Numbered from the stretch's first letter, positions 30,446 through 39,338 are shown. The stretch: 64,000 nucleotides of DNA from Pedobacter alluvionis (GCF_003664035.1 NZ_RCCK01000010.1:310001-374000); one strand, 5' to 3'. Numbers and translations are program-made. The notes: generated from the letters alone by a model not told the origin.

Positions 30446-30550
30446 ATGAAAAATCAATTCAAAAACTGGAATAACTGGTATATCCTTTTGGCACTTGCGC
30501 TGGTATTTCAGATTGTATTTTATTACCTGTTTACTAAATTCTGGGCATGA
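30446..30550 (+). CDS. 34-residue single-pass membrane peptide coupled to the symporter
   Basis: MKNQFKNWNNWYIL, then a hydrophobic helix (LALALVFQIVFYYLF) and a short TKFWA end. Its TGA stop overlaps the ATG of the sodium symporter (ATGA), so translation is probably coupled. The basic and polar N-terminus and single helix suggest a small subunit of the transporter. The gene is too short for ordinary ORF detection; the evidence is the exact overlap, the helix and the absence of other sequence signals in the space. Confidence 0.75.
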   Translation: MKNQFKNWNNWYILLALALVFQIVFYYLFTKFWA

Positions 30551-32241
30551 GTAATATCGATTGGGCTGTACTGATATTTACTTTACTTGCTGTGGTAACC
30601 TATGGCGTTTTTATTGGTCGCGGGCAGAAAAGCAATGCATCCTATTTAAAGGCCGATAATAAAATGCCATGGTACATTGTGCTATTAGGGATTATGGCTA
30701 CACAGGCTAGTGCCATTACTTTTTTATCAGCGCCTGGTCAGGCCTATACTGATGGGATGCGCTTCGTGCAATATTATTTTGGACTGCCTTTGGCGATGAT
30801 TGTAATCTGCATTACTTTCATCCCGATTTTTCAACGGTTAAATGTATATACAGCCTACGAATATCTGGAGAACCGTTTTGATAAAAAAACAAGGGTGTTA
30901 ACGTCATTGTTATTTTTATTCTCGCGTGGATTATCAACCGGTATTAGTATTTATGCACCAAGTATTATCCTCTCGAGCGTTTTAAACTGGAATATTTACC
31001 TAACCAATATCCTCACAGGCGGCATTTTATTAATTTATACCTATGTAGGTGGCGCAAAAGCAATTGCACATACACAAAAACTACAGTTTTTGATTATCCT
31101 GGGTACCATGGCCTTCGCCGGATACCTTTTGGTGCAGCATATGCCTAATGGAATCGGATTTAAAGATGCACTTTACCTGGCCGGAAAATCGGGTAAGTTG
31201 AATGTAATTACCACAGATTTCGACTGGAAGGATAAATACAATATCTGGAGTGGTTTAATTGGAGGGTTTTTTCTCGCACTTTCTTACTTCGGCACAGATC
31301 AGAGCCAGGTGGGAAGATACATTACCGCGAAGGACAATACCAATGCTAAAATGGGATTACTGTTGAATGGACTGGTTAAAATACCGATGCAGTTTGCTAT
31401 CCTCTTAATCGGTGCGTTATTATTTGCTTTCTTCTCATTAAAGCCGGCACCGATTTATTTCAATGAGCGTTCCTACCAGTATTTAAAAGAAACTCAGCCT
31501 CAGCAAGCTGCAGCTTTCGAGAAAGAACACGATGCATTAGCGCAGAAATTTAACCAGCAATCAAAAAATATTCTTGAAGAAAAGGAAAAGCAATCACCAT
31601 CGCTAAATTCTTCGATAGAAAATTTTAAATCAACGCAAAAACAGGTGAAAGAACTGCATGGCAGGGTAGAAGAGGCCATCAACAAATCGAATTATAATGC
31701 AGAGAAAACCGATACTAATTATATCTTTTTATACTTTGTAAAAAATACCCTTCCGGTTGGGATGATCGGCCTGCTTTTCGCCGTCATATTTTTGGCCAGT
31801 TGGGGCTCTATTTCAGCTGCGTTAAATTCGCTGGCTGCCTGTTCTTTAAAAGATATACACCTCATTTTTGTTAAAAAAGAAGTAGACGACGAAACCGAAC
31901 TGAAATATAGCCGTTTGCATACATTAGCCTGGGGCATTTTTTCAATAGCTGTTGCCATGTTTGCTACACAAATGGGTTCGCTAATCGAAGCTGTTAATGT
32001 ACTGGGTTCACTTTTCTACGGACCAATTCTTGGTATTTTTTTAGTGGCATTTTATTTTAAAAAGATAAACGGACCAATCGTATTTATTTCGGCTATCTTA
32101 TCCGAAATTGCCGTTGTCGCTGTCTATGAGTTTGATATTGTTTCCTTCCTCTGGCTCAATGTAATCGGTGCAGCAACCGTGATTATGTTCTCGATAATTG
32201 GCCTCTTGTTTGCTAACCCCAAAACCATAGCCGACAGATAA
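30547..32241 (+). CDS. Sodium:solute symporter (SSS family)
   Basis: 564 residues with about 13 membrane segments. SSS features include the first helix, the ATQASAITFLSAPGQAY segment (helix 2-3), GGAKAIAHTQKLQF (typical of helix 5-6) and YFGTDQSQVGRYITAKD near residue 245. A hydrophilic insert of about 80 residues (about 310-390), rich in Gln, Glu and Lys and predicted coiled coil, interrupts the helices before FVKNTLPVGMIGLLFAVI; such an insert is not in the canonical core. It imports a small solute with sodium. Context with the PIG-L enzyme suggests a deacetylated sugar derivative, which is inference. Confidence 0.93.
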   Translation: MSNIDWAVLIFTLLAVVTYGVFIGRGQKSNASYLKADNKMPWYIVLLGIMATQASAITFLSAPGQAYTDGMRFVQYYFGLPLAMIVICITFIPIFQRLNVYTAYEYLENRFDKKTRVLTSLLFLFSRGLSTGISIYAPSIILSSVLNWNIYLTNILTGGILLIYTYVGGAKAIAHTQKLQFLIILGTMAFAGYLLVQHMPNGIGFKDALYLAGKSGKLNVITTDFDWKDKYNIWSGLIGGFFLALSYFGTDQSQVGRYITAKDNTNAKMGLLLNGLVKIPMQFAILLIGALLFAFFSLKPAPIYFNERSYQYLKETQPQQAAAFEKEHDALAQKFNQQSKNILEEKEKQSPSLNSSIENFKSTQKQVKELHGRVEEAINKSNYNAEKTDTNYIFLYFVKNTLPVGMIGLLFAVIFLASWGSISAALNSLAACSLKDIHLIFVKKEVDDETELKYSRLHTLAWGIFSIAVAMFATQMGSLIEAVNVLGSLFYGPILGIFLVAFYFKKINGPIVFISAILSEIAVVAVYEFDIVSFLWLNVIGAATVIMFSIIGLLFANPKTIADR

Positions 32242-32332
32242 AGTTAATTTTTACGTGCAACAGATATTGAATTGCCGAGTACAAGCCTAAAATGTAATAC
32301 CTTTATTTTCGACAAAATAGATAACGCTAAAT

Positions 32333-32956
32333 ATGAACGAAGCTTGGGTTGATCGGTGAAATGACCGATACAGTACTGATGAGTTTGCTTATGGCGAACA
32401 ACCGAATAACTATTTAAAAGAGCAGTTGGTGCAACTCGAGACCGGAACAATACTTTTTCCGGCAGAAGGCGAAGGCAGAAATGCTGTTTTTGCAGCTAAA
32501 CTCGGTTGGGAGGTTTCGGCCTTTGATATCAGTATTGAAGGAAAGAACAAAGCACTTCAACTCGCAGAAAACAATAACGTTAGCATTGATTACCAGGTGG
32601 GCGAACTTCGGGAACTGGACTATAAAGCTGAACAGTTTGATGCCATTGCCTTAATTTATGCTCACTTTCCATCGGCAATCAAATCAACCTACCACAAAAC
32701 ACTAAGCAATTATTTACGCGAGGGCGGATTACTTATTTTCGAAGCTTTTAGCAAGCAACATCTTGATTATCTTGCCAAAAATGAAAAAGTTGGCGGACCA
32801 AAAGAAATTGATATGTTATTCTCAATAGAGGAAATAAGAACTGATTTCGAAAATTATGAGATTATTGTACTGGAAGAAAAAGAAGTTGAACTGAAGGAGG
32901 GTGTGTTTCATAACGGCCTGGGCTCAGTAATCAGATTTGTTGGAAGAAAGAAATAA
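32333..32956 (+). pseudogene. Class I SAM-dependent methyltransferase with in-frame TGA near the start
   Basis: The frame from ATG 32333 reads M-N-E-A-W-V-D-R-stop, then continues without shift as [16 protein letters not shown] and on to the stop at 32954. Removing 12 nt (GTTGATCGGTGA, 32348-32359) restores M-N-E-A-W-N-D-R-Y, the beginning expected for TehB/thiopurine-methyltransferase-like proteins. SAM motif I is [16 protein letters not shown], and the later [17 protein letters not shown] is normal. No ATG exists between the TGA and the conserved core; only a TTG (32426) or GTG (32429) could restart translation, losing part of the N-terminal domain. Either a recent pseudogene or an unusual start or recoding. 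Confidence 0.8.
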
Positions 32957-33089
32957 TACAGCTAAATCTATAACGCAGAGACAGTAAATTTTTGCTGAAT
33001 TTTTTTCGACACTAGCATTATAGTTTTTATCAACCTAAAGCCATAAATTCGTAAAATCAAAAACAACAAAAACAGATAAATATAATTCT

Positions 33090-33608
33090 ATGAAAACGAT
33101 GATTAAATCAATCGCGTTGCTATTTACAGCAATTACCGTTTCTGTAAGTGCAATGGCACAAGATGCTCAGCCTAAACCAAGTCCTGCAGCAACTGCAACA
33201 GGAAAAGTTAAAGGTGCAACCATTACCATTAACTACAGCAGTCCGGCAGTAAAAGGACGTAAAATCTGGGGCGGTTTAGAAGCCTTTGATAAAGTATGGC
33301 GTGCAGGTGCAAACGAGGCGACTACTTTCGAAACCGATAAAGATATCGTGGTAGAAGGTAAACCTTTGGCGGCAGGAAAATACAGCTTCTTTTTAATCCC
33401 TAAAGAAAGCGGAACCTGGACAGCTATTTTTAACAAAGAACCAAAACAATGGGGTGCTTACAAATACGAAGAAGCTAAAGATGCTTTGCGTGTTGATGTT
33501 AAAACCAAAGCCTTAAAAGCTACACAAGAGCGTTTAGTTTATAAAATTACCAAAAGCGGATTTGCTTTGGAATGGGATAAAATTTCTGTTCCGGTTACTA
33601 TAAAGTAA
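33090..33608 (+). CDS. DUF2911 domain protein, exported
   Basis: 172 residues: signal peptide to about residue 23 (SVSAMAQ), then a DUF2911 domain including [50 protein letters not shown] and WGAYKY. DUF2911 proteins are periplasmic or outer-membrane-associated beta proteins common in Bacteroidota; no enzymatic role is established. Monocistronic with a strong terminator. Confidence 0.93.
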   Translation: MKTMIKSIALLFTAITVSVSAMAQDAQPKPSPAATATGKVKGATITINYSSPAVKGRKIWGGLEAFDKVWRAGANEATTFETDKDIVVEGKPLAAGKYSFFLIPKESGTWTAIFNKEPKQWGAYKYEEAKDALRVDVKTKALKATQERLVYKITKSGFALEWDKISVPVTIK

Positions 33609-33626
33609 TAAAATAAAATTATTAAG

Positions 33627-33659
33627 AGCCGTCCATGTTTACATTGGGACGGCTTTTTT
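33627..33659 (+). terminator. Rho-independent terminator
   Basis: AGCCGTCC pairs with GGGACGGCT and is followed by six T. It follows the DUF2911 gene by 18 bp. Confidence 0.9.
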
Positions 33660-33699
33660 ATGCGTTATTTTTTTGGAAATGACCGTGCAGTAATTCTTG

Positions 33700-33937
33700 G
33701 TAGTTTGCAGTCCCGCCATTCGCTATAGTCCCGATGAAAAATCGGGAGCTGCCGCTGCTGTCGGGTTTAGAAACAAAGGTTTGTGCACCCTGCAACCTAA
33801 CAAATGAAATACTGCTGTTGCCACTTAGCCCCGGTTGAAGCGTTTACCCTGCAGCAACGAGGTACGAGACAGCGAAGCGTAAAAGCAAAAAACGGGAAGC
33901 AACTTCTTATGCTATACAGGCCTTGCGCTCCAAAATA
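33700..33937. repeat. Dispersed intergenic repeat, copy A
   Basis: About 240 bp that align with 39462-39703: shared words include GGGTTTAGAAAC, GGTTTGTGCACCCT, ACAACC or GCAACC followed by AACA, ACTTAGCCCCGGTTG, TTACCCTGCAGCAACGAGG, ACGAG-CAGCGAAGCGTAAAAGC, AACGGGAAG and CTTGCGCTC. Not coding in any consistent frame between copies. Confidence 0.8.
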
Positions 33938-33964
33938 AAAAAATCATATTTGGTTAAAGCTTTT

Positions 33965-34085
33965 TCTAATGTTAGTCGGGATTTGCAATCCCGTGTTAAG
34001 CGCTTAGGATTTATAATCCTGACAAACAGTTAAAACTTGTAGAACTAACATGAGGGGGCGGGATTACAAATCCAGACCAACAACT
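33965..34085. repeat. Palindrome-rich intergenic sequence
   Basis: GTCGGGATTTGCAATCCCG is a self-complementary arm pair at 33976-33994, followed by AGGATTTATAATCCT (34007-34021) and GGCGGGATTACAAATCC. Together with copy A it fills the 554-bp space before the GH92 gene; no gene is seen. Confidence 0.6.
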
Positions 34086-34162
34086 TCTGTAAAGAACCTA
34101 ACACATAATATCAACTTCATGTTAAAATGTTATTTTAGGCCGATTTAAAACCACACATTATA

Positions 34163-36247
34163 ATGAAGTTCCCTATTAAACTACTGACTTTATTACCGCT
34201 TCTTTCATTAAACGTTTTAGCACAACAAAAATCACAGATGTTTTCCGTTAAAACGGCAAAGCCTGTAGATCAGGTAAACGTGTTTTTAGGATCTTCTGCC
34301 GATCATGGGCAGATGTCGCCGGCTGCATCGGCTCCTTTTAGCATGTTGAGCATTGGTCCGCAGACTTATCCCAAAACACATACCGGTTACGAATATCTCG
34401 CTAAGAAATTTGAAGGTTTTACACACAACCGTTTCGAAGGCGTAGGCTGTCAGGGTTCGGGTGGTAATATTTTCATCAAACCATTTTTAGGCAGTGATCC
34501 GGCGAAGTCGGAGCTGATTAAGATTGAAGAAAAAGCTAGTCCGGGATACTATGAAGTTGGTTTTGAAAATAAAATTAAAGCCAGTTTTACCGTATTGGGC
34601 AAAGCCGGGAAGCATGCCTATCAATTTCCAAAAGGCAATAAAGGTTTTTATCTCGATTTGGGGTATGCTTTTAATGGTGCTTTTGTAGCCGAATCGCACG
34701 AGGTAAATGGTAATGCCCTAAGTGGATGGATTACCTCGAAAACAACTTGTGGAGCAGGTAAATATAAGTTGTTTTACTATATGGAAATTGGCGATAATGT
34801 ATCGTGGAAAGTAGTAGATGATCATAAAATGATGGCCATGCTCAAAGGAGAACTGACCTCAGTGGGAATCAACATTGCACTTTCGTCGGTAAGTGTCGAG
34901 GCTGCAAAAGCGTCTCTCAATAAAAATCCGTTCAATGCTGTAAAAGAACAAAGCAAAGCTGATTGGAATACAAATCTTTCTAAAATTGCTGTAAATGGCG
35001 ACCTGGAAAGTGCAAGGTTATTCTACTCACTTTTATATCGTACCATGCAGTCGCCTTATGTGATTTCTGAGGCCGACGGAACCTACCGCAATACAAAAGG
35101 CGAAATTCAGAAAGATAAAGAAATCCGCTACAATGGCTGGGCCATCTGGGATAATTACCGGACGCAATTACCTTTGCTTTCGTTAATTGAACAAGATAGG
35201 TATGCCGGAATGGTGAGTTCTATTGCCGATCTGTATAACTCAGGTAAAAAAGATTATGCCGGTCAGAATGAGCCATCAAATACGGTACGCTCTGAACATG
35301 CTATAGTGGTTTTGCTCGATGCCTATCGAAAAGGTTATCCGGTAGATTTTAATAAGATTGCTGATTCGCTAGTGAAAGAAGTAAATGGTCTGGATTATAA
35401 ATCGCCGGATAAAGCTTTAGAATCGAGTTACGATAACTGGGCTTTAGCAGAAATCTTTAAGATTTTAAAGAATAAAGAAAAATCAGGTTTTTATCTCAAT
35501 AAAGCACTTGAATACAAGAAATATTGGAATAAGGACTTTAAAGACATGGCCAAAAATGATGTTGACCGTATGCAAGCCCGTGGTTTATATCAGGGTACCA
35601 TTTGGCAATACCGATGGTTTGTGCCTTACGATTTTAAAGGATTGATTGACCTGGACGGGGGAGAGGAATCTTATCTGGCAAAACTGGATGAATTTTTTGC
35701 CCGCGATTTATACAACCATGCCAATGAACCCGATTTGCAGGTGCCATTGATGTATAATGTAACCAAGTCTGGTTATAAATCGCAGTATTGGATGCATCAA
35801 TTGGCAGCTGATACGGTAATCCAAAATTATTTTAACGATAACAGCCGCGGAATCGGTAGTTATATCGGTAAAATTTACAGAAACCAGCCAGATGCTTATT
35901 TGCGTACGATGGATGATGATGCTGGTGCGATGAGTGCATGGTATGTATTTGCTGCAAGTGGTTTTTCTCCTGCCTGCGTAGGCTGGCCGATTTATTATTT
36001 AAATGTGCCTTTATTTCCATCTTTAAGCTATAACCTGCCAAAAGGGAAAACTTTTACCATCGAAACTGAAAATTTTAGCTTGAAAAACAAATATATTAAG
36101 GCTGTTTTTCTTAACGGAAAGCCTTTTAAAAAGAACTTTATCACCCAGGAAGATATTAATTCAGGAGGGGTGTTGAAAATCGTTGCTTCGGCTGTTCCGG
36201 TTAAAATTTCGGATACCGAAAACTGGATTTCGGATCTTGAAAAATAA
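34163..36247 (+). CDS. Divergent GH92 alpha-mannosidase-family protein with Gln at the general-acid position
   Basis: 694 residues with a signal peptide (to about residue 20). GH92 marks: VNVFLGSSADHGQMSPAASAPF (N-terminal sandwich), GYEYLAKKFEGFTHNRFEGVGC, NGWAIWDNYRTQLPLLSL, GTIWQYRWFVPYD, HANEPDLQVPLMYN and the C-terminal MDDDAGAMSAWYVFAASGFSP. GH92 enzymes are calcium-dependent inverting alpha-mannosidases. In the usual motif E-G-N-A-W-Q-Y-x-W-F-V-P the first residue is the catalytic Glu; here it is Gln477 (LYQGTIWQY). The paired acids are kept (Asp584-586). The segment after NEPD is also altered. It may therefore act on substrates with a good leaving group, such as phosphodiester-linked mannose, or be inactive. 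Single gene, no SusCD partner adjacent. Confidence 0.88.
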   Translation: MKFPIKLLTLLPLLSLNVLAQQKSQMFSVKTAKPVDQVNVFLGSSADHGQMSPAASAPFSMLSIGPQTYPKTHTGYEYLAKKFEGFTHNRFEGVGCQGSGGNIFIKPFLGSDPAKSELIKIEEKASPGYYEVGFENKIKASFTVLGKAGKHAYQFPKGNKGFYLDLGYAFNGAFVAESHEVNGNALSGWITSKTTCGAGKYKLFYYMEIGDNVSWKVVDDHKMMAMLKGELTSVGINIALSSVSVEAAKASLNKNPFNAVKEQSKADWNTNLSKIAVNGDLESARLFYSLLYRTMQSPYVISEADGTYRNTKGEIQKDKEIRYNGWAIWDNYRTQLPLLSLIEQDRYAGMVSSIADLYNSGKKDYAGQNEPSNTVRSEHAIVVLLDAYRKGYPVDFNKIADSLVKEVNGLDYKSPDKALESSYDNWALAEIFKILKNKEKSGFYLNKALEYKKYWNKDFKDMAKNDVDRMQARGLYQGTIWQYRWFVPYDFKGLIDLDGGEESYLAKLDEFFARDLYNHANEPDLQVPLMYNVTKSGYKSQYWMHQLAADTVIQNYFNDNSRGIGSYIGKIYRNQPDAYLRTMDDDAGAMSAWYVFAASGFSPACVGWPIYYLNVPLFPSLSYNLPKGKTFTIETENFSLKNKYIKAVFLNGKPFKKNFITQEDINSGGVLKIVASAVPVKISDTENWISDLEK

Positions 36248-36318
36248 TTTAAAAAATTAACACAAAACGACAAACTAATTCTGCATATTTCTGTTGTTAA
36301 TAGTATAAATTCAAGATC

Positions 36319-36510
36319 ATGGCACCTTTAAAATTAAGCGAAGAACAAAATGCAACACTAGGCAACAAAAGCACCTTAGAACAAGTTAATGAACAGCCTT
36401 TAGAACTTCATCCCGAAGCGTATAAAGTAAAAGGCCCATCACCTGACAAGATGAAGACGGTATCGTCATCATTAAGGAACTATGCTCACGGTTTGTACGG
36501 ATTGTTGTAA
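36319..36510 (+). CDS. Small conserved-looking hypothetical protein
   Basis: 63 residues, hydrophilic, with no signal peptide, Pro-rich in the middle (LHPEAYKVKGPSPDKM) and ending SLRNYAHGLYGLL. The frame is followed after 40 bp by a strong terminator, which supports a real transcript. I recognise no domain. Confidence 0.65.
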   Translation: MAPLKLSEEQNATLGNKSTLEQVNEQPLELHPEAYKVKGPSPDKMKTVSSSLRNYAHGLYGLL

Positions 36511-36550
36511 AAAACGCCTCCCAAAAATCTCATCATACCAGATTATATAA

Positions 36551-36586
36551 AGCAGCCAGGATTTAATAAACCTGGCTGCTTTTTTA
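36551..36586 (+). terminator. Strong rho-independent terminator
   Basis: AGCAGCCAGG pairs perfectly with CCTGGCTGCT across a 10-nt loop, followed by TTTTT. Confidence 0.93.
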
Positions 36587-36594
36587 TTGATTTG

Positions 36595-36627
36595 AAAGAA
36601 GTCAAGTTTTTAAAACTTGACTTCTTT
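36595..36627. repeat. Perfect 16-bp palindrome before the Nudix gene
   Basis: AAAGAAGTCAAGTTTT, one T, then its exact complement ending at 36627, 25 bp before the Nudix ATG. It could form a 16-bp hairpin in the leader, act as an operator or be a short palindromic repeat. No T run follows, so termination is unlikely. Confidence 0.8.
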
Positions 36628-36651
36628 GGATACAATTCCTACCTTACCCTT

Positions 36652-37110
36652 ATGAAACAAAGCGCCGGAATATTGCTCTTCAGAAGAAAAGATCAACAGG
36701 TAGAATTTTTCCTGGTTCACCCTGGCGGACCGTTCTTTGCGAAAAAAGATCTTGGCTTTTGGACAGTGCCCAAAGGAGAATTAAATGAAGATGAAGAAGC
36801 TTTAACGGCTGCCATCCGTGAGTTTAAAGAGGAAACAGGCCAAAATTTAGCCGGCGACTTCATCGAACTAATGCCTATTGTACAAAAGGGAGGTAAAAAA
36901 GTATTGTGCTGGGCAGTAGAGGGAGAACTTGATCCCTCAACAATTGTCAGCAATACCTTCGAAATAGAATGGCCGCCAAGATCGGGTAAAAGGCAAAGTT
37001 TTGCCGAAATAGATAAAGCCCAGTGGTTTGCCTATTCCGATGCGGTTAAATACGTTAATGAAAAGCAAATTGCTTTACTTGATGAATTAAAATCCAAACT
37101 AAGCCGTTAA
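36652..37110 (+). CDS. Nudix hydrolase
   Basis: 152 residues from the ATG at 36652; the upstream open frame to 36592 runs through the palindrome and is not used. The Nudix box is complete: Gly42, Glu48, Arg56-Glu57, Glu60-Glu61 and Gly63 in GELNEDEEALTAAIREFKEE. The N-terminal KQSAGILLFRR and the VHPGGPFFAKKD segment resemble Ap4A/NTP-hydrolysing members of the family. It would hydrolyse a nucleoside-diphosphate-linked substrate in the cytoplasm. It overlaps the convergent AlkC-like gene by 12 bp. Confidence 0.92.
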   Translation: MKQSAGILLFRRKDQQVEFFLVHPGGPFFAKKDLGFWTVPKGELNEDEEALTAAIREFKEETGQNLAGDFIELMPIVQKGGKKVLCWAVEGELDPSTIVSNTFEIEWPPRSGKRQSFAEIDKAQWFAYSDAVKYVNEKQIALLDELKSKLSR

Positions 37111-38202
37111 TTCAAAATGTGAAATTTCCTTTTCGGCACCGTTAATGATCATCGAAATCTGGTGGTCGCCCAGATGAAATTTACGTGTGGTAATCAGCAC
37201 AAATTTTTGTTTTCTGATGATATTTATTGTTGCACCAGCAGGGTAAACTCTCTCCGAAATTTTATACACTTTTTTGGTGTTGTGCCCATTTTGTTTTTTG
37301 TAGTAAATAGCGTATTCCAGTCTCACTTTTTGCTCAGTTGGATTCTCATTCAGAACAGAAAACGAAAATTCCAGGCTTTCGCCAATTTTGATCTGAGGCG
37401 TTAAGATTTTGAAATCTTTTAATAAAATTCCTGCATCATCTAAACCATAATGTTTAAGGATATCGGCATGGCCTTGTTTAAGTAATGTACGGCTGCCATG
37501 TTTAATAATGGCATCTGTTTCGACACTCAAACCCGACCAGTTTTTCGCAATGTTTAAAACAACCTGGGGATGATCTTTTGCAATATCATTTAAGCTATTG
37601 GCAACACTCCGTCTTACATATTCTGATGGATCTGTTTTAAGATTTTCTAGTATAGGTAAAATGGATGTAGGGTCTTTTTTCAGAAAGGGGATTCCCATAG
37701 CCCAGGGTAATCGCGGACGGCTGCCTTCGCTGGCTAATCTTCTCACTTTATGGCTTTCGTGCAGCGACCATTGCTGCATCCTTAAGATCATCTGATTTTC
37801 GTACTTTAATATAAAAGGACGCACCGCAAATTCGCAGCTTACAAACTGGGTTACAAATTCGAGGGCCTCCACAGAGACTTCGAAATCATCAATGCCATAG
37901 GTTTCGATATAATCAGGTAAAAACATATACGCCAGGCCATCCTCTCCGATTCCCTGGATCCTTAATTGTGTAATTGTTTTTTTGATCAGCCCGATACTTT
38001 GTGGATAATCTTCGGGTAAAAAACCATGCAAAACCTTCGAGGTATGTTTCATCCGCTCTTTAAGTTCCTTTGATTCAAATTCAGGAATAAAAATCACTTT
38101 GATAAATTTTCCCTTATCAAATTTTGGAATGCTAAACGCTAAGGCATTGCTTAAACGATCATAAAAAGTAGGAGAGTATAAATCTTTCAGTAGGCTGGCC
38201 AT
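37099..38202 (-). CDS. AlkC-like DNA alkylation repair protein
   Basis: 367 residues made of HEAT-like helical repeats (about 1-250), ending in a beta-sandwich domain (about 255-367) typical of AlkC rather than AlkD. The diagnostic KVRRLASEGSRPRLPWA segment lies near residue 155-170. The family removes N-alkylated bases without flipping them into an active-site pocket. Single gene, convergent with the Nudix gene. Its start at 38202 faces an oxidoreductase in the opposite orientation. Confidence 0.88.
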   Translation of the reverse strand: MASLLKDLYSPTFYDRLSNALAFSIPKFDKGKFIKVIFIPEFESKELKERMKHTSKVLHGFLPEDYPQSIGLIKKTITQLRIQGIGEDGLAYMFLPDYIETYGIDDFEVSVEALEFVTQFVSCEFAVRPFILKYENQMILRMQQWSLHESHKVRRLASEGSRPRLPWAMGIPFLKKDPTSILPILENLKTDPSEYVRRSVANSLNDIAKDHPQVVLNIAKNWSGLSVETDAIIKHGSRTLLKQGHADILKHYGLDDAGILLKDFKILTPQIKIGESLEFSFSVLNENPTEQKVRLEYAIYYKKQNGHNTKKVYKISERVYPAGATINIIRKQKFVLITTRKFHLGDHQISMIINGAEKEISHFELTA

Positions 38203-38373
38203 ATTTGCGAATTGCTTTTATGCTATCAAATTTTATTTGCGACTAATTTACTAATTTTGTTAGTATTTTAATGCTCCGAACTCGAAATAAATCATTTGCA
38301 GTAGTATTTTTACCAACTGCTAAATAATTTCAGCTTTTTCTTTACCACATTTGTTTATCATAAAAACAACGAT

Positions 38374-39228
38374 ATGAACACAACAAAAATAGGTTGGATT
38401 GGCTTGGGCAATATGGGGATCCCAATGGCGGAACAATTGATAAAAGCTGATTATGCAGTTACCGTTTATAACAGAAGTAAGGATAAAGAAACTGCTTTGA
38501 AAGAAATCGGCGCATCAATTGCCGAAACACCTAAAAATCTGGTTAGCCAAACAGAGGTAGTTATATTAATGGTATCTGATGATGCTGCAATTAAACAGAT
38601 TTTTAACGGACCGGAAGGCCTTTTTAGCGCAGAAATTTCAGGTAAAATCGTGATCAATATGAGTACTGTTTCTCCTGCTATTTCAAAAGAAATGGACACG
38701 CTGTGTAAAGAAAAAGGAGCACAATATTTAGATGCACCGGTTTCAGGAAGTGTAAAACAAGCAGAAACAGGACAATTGGTGATTATGGTGGGTGGAGATG
38801 AGACTGCTTTCGGACAGGTAAAACCCATACTCGAAAAAATGGGTAAAATGGCAGTACGCCTGGGCGATACAGGTGCAGGTAATGTGGCTAAACTGGCCAT
38901 TAATTCACTATTGGCTTTGTATACCCAGGGTTTGGCTGAAACCGTAGTATTTGCCAATCAGCAAGGAATTGAAACTGAAGACCTGCTTAATCTGCTCAAT
39001 AATGGCGCTATAGCCAACATCTTCACCAAAATTAAAGGTGATGCCATTATAGCCGATAATTATAAGCCTACTTTTGCCCTTAAACATATTGTAAAAGATT
39101 TAAACCTGGCCAAAGCAATCGGACTTGATTCACCTTTGGCCAAAACCGCATTAAATACTTTTGAGGCAGCAACCGCCAAATATGGAGAGGAAGATTTGAT
39201 TGCCGTAATTAAGCAGGTTAAAGAGTAG
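38374..39228 (+). CDS. 3-hydroxyisobutyrate dehydrogenase-family NAD(P)-dependent oxidoreductase
   Basis: 284 residues. The dinucleotide-binding loop is GLGNMG (Gly10, Gly12, Gly15), DAPVSGSVKQAETGQLVIMVGG is the conserved substrate loop, and GNVAKLAINSLLA carries the catalytic Lys. The C-terminal helical domain is complete. Family members include glyoxylate/succinic semialdehyde reductases and 3-hydroxyisobutyrate dehydrogenases; the substrate cannot be decided. No partner genes. Confidence 0.93.
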   Translation: MNTTKIGWIGLGNMGIPMAEQLIKADYAVTVYNRSKDKETALKEIGASIAETPKNLVSQTEVVILMVSDDAAIKQIFNGPEGLFSAEISGKIVINMSTVSPAISKEMDTLCKEKGAQYLDAPVSGSVKQAETGQLVIMVGGDETAFGQVKPILEKMGKMAVRLGDTGAGNVAKLAINSLLALYTQGLAETVVFANQQGIETEDLLNLLNNGAIANIFTKIKGDAIIADNYKPTFALKHIVKDLNLAKAIGLDSPLAKTALNTFEAATAKYGEEDLIAVIKQVKE

Positions 39229-39246
39229 AAAAGGTTTATAAATTTT

Positions 39247-39338
39247 GTCATCCTGAGCCTGTCGAAGGACAATTTTTTTGTTTTTGGAGTTGCTACATTT
39301 TTCGACAATTAAAGGTCTTCGACAGGCTCAGACTGACA
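39247..39338. repeat. Inverted repeat with GAGCCTGTCGAAG arms
   Basis: GTCATCCTGAGCCTGTCGAAGG and, in reverse complement, GGTCTTCGACAGGCTCAGACTGAC surround a T-rich loop. Same family style as 8820-8940; may also end the dehydrogenase transcript. Confidence 0.7.

Noticed and set aside
38466..38957. 163-codon ORF on the minus strand
   Set aside because: Antisense to the hydroxyisobutyrate dehydrogenase-family gene, which has complete family motifs; the Ser/Thr/Ile-rich translation is what a mirrored frame gives.
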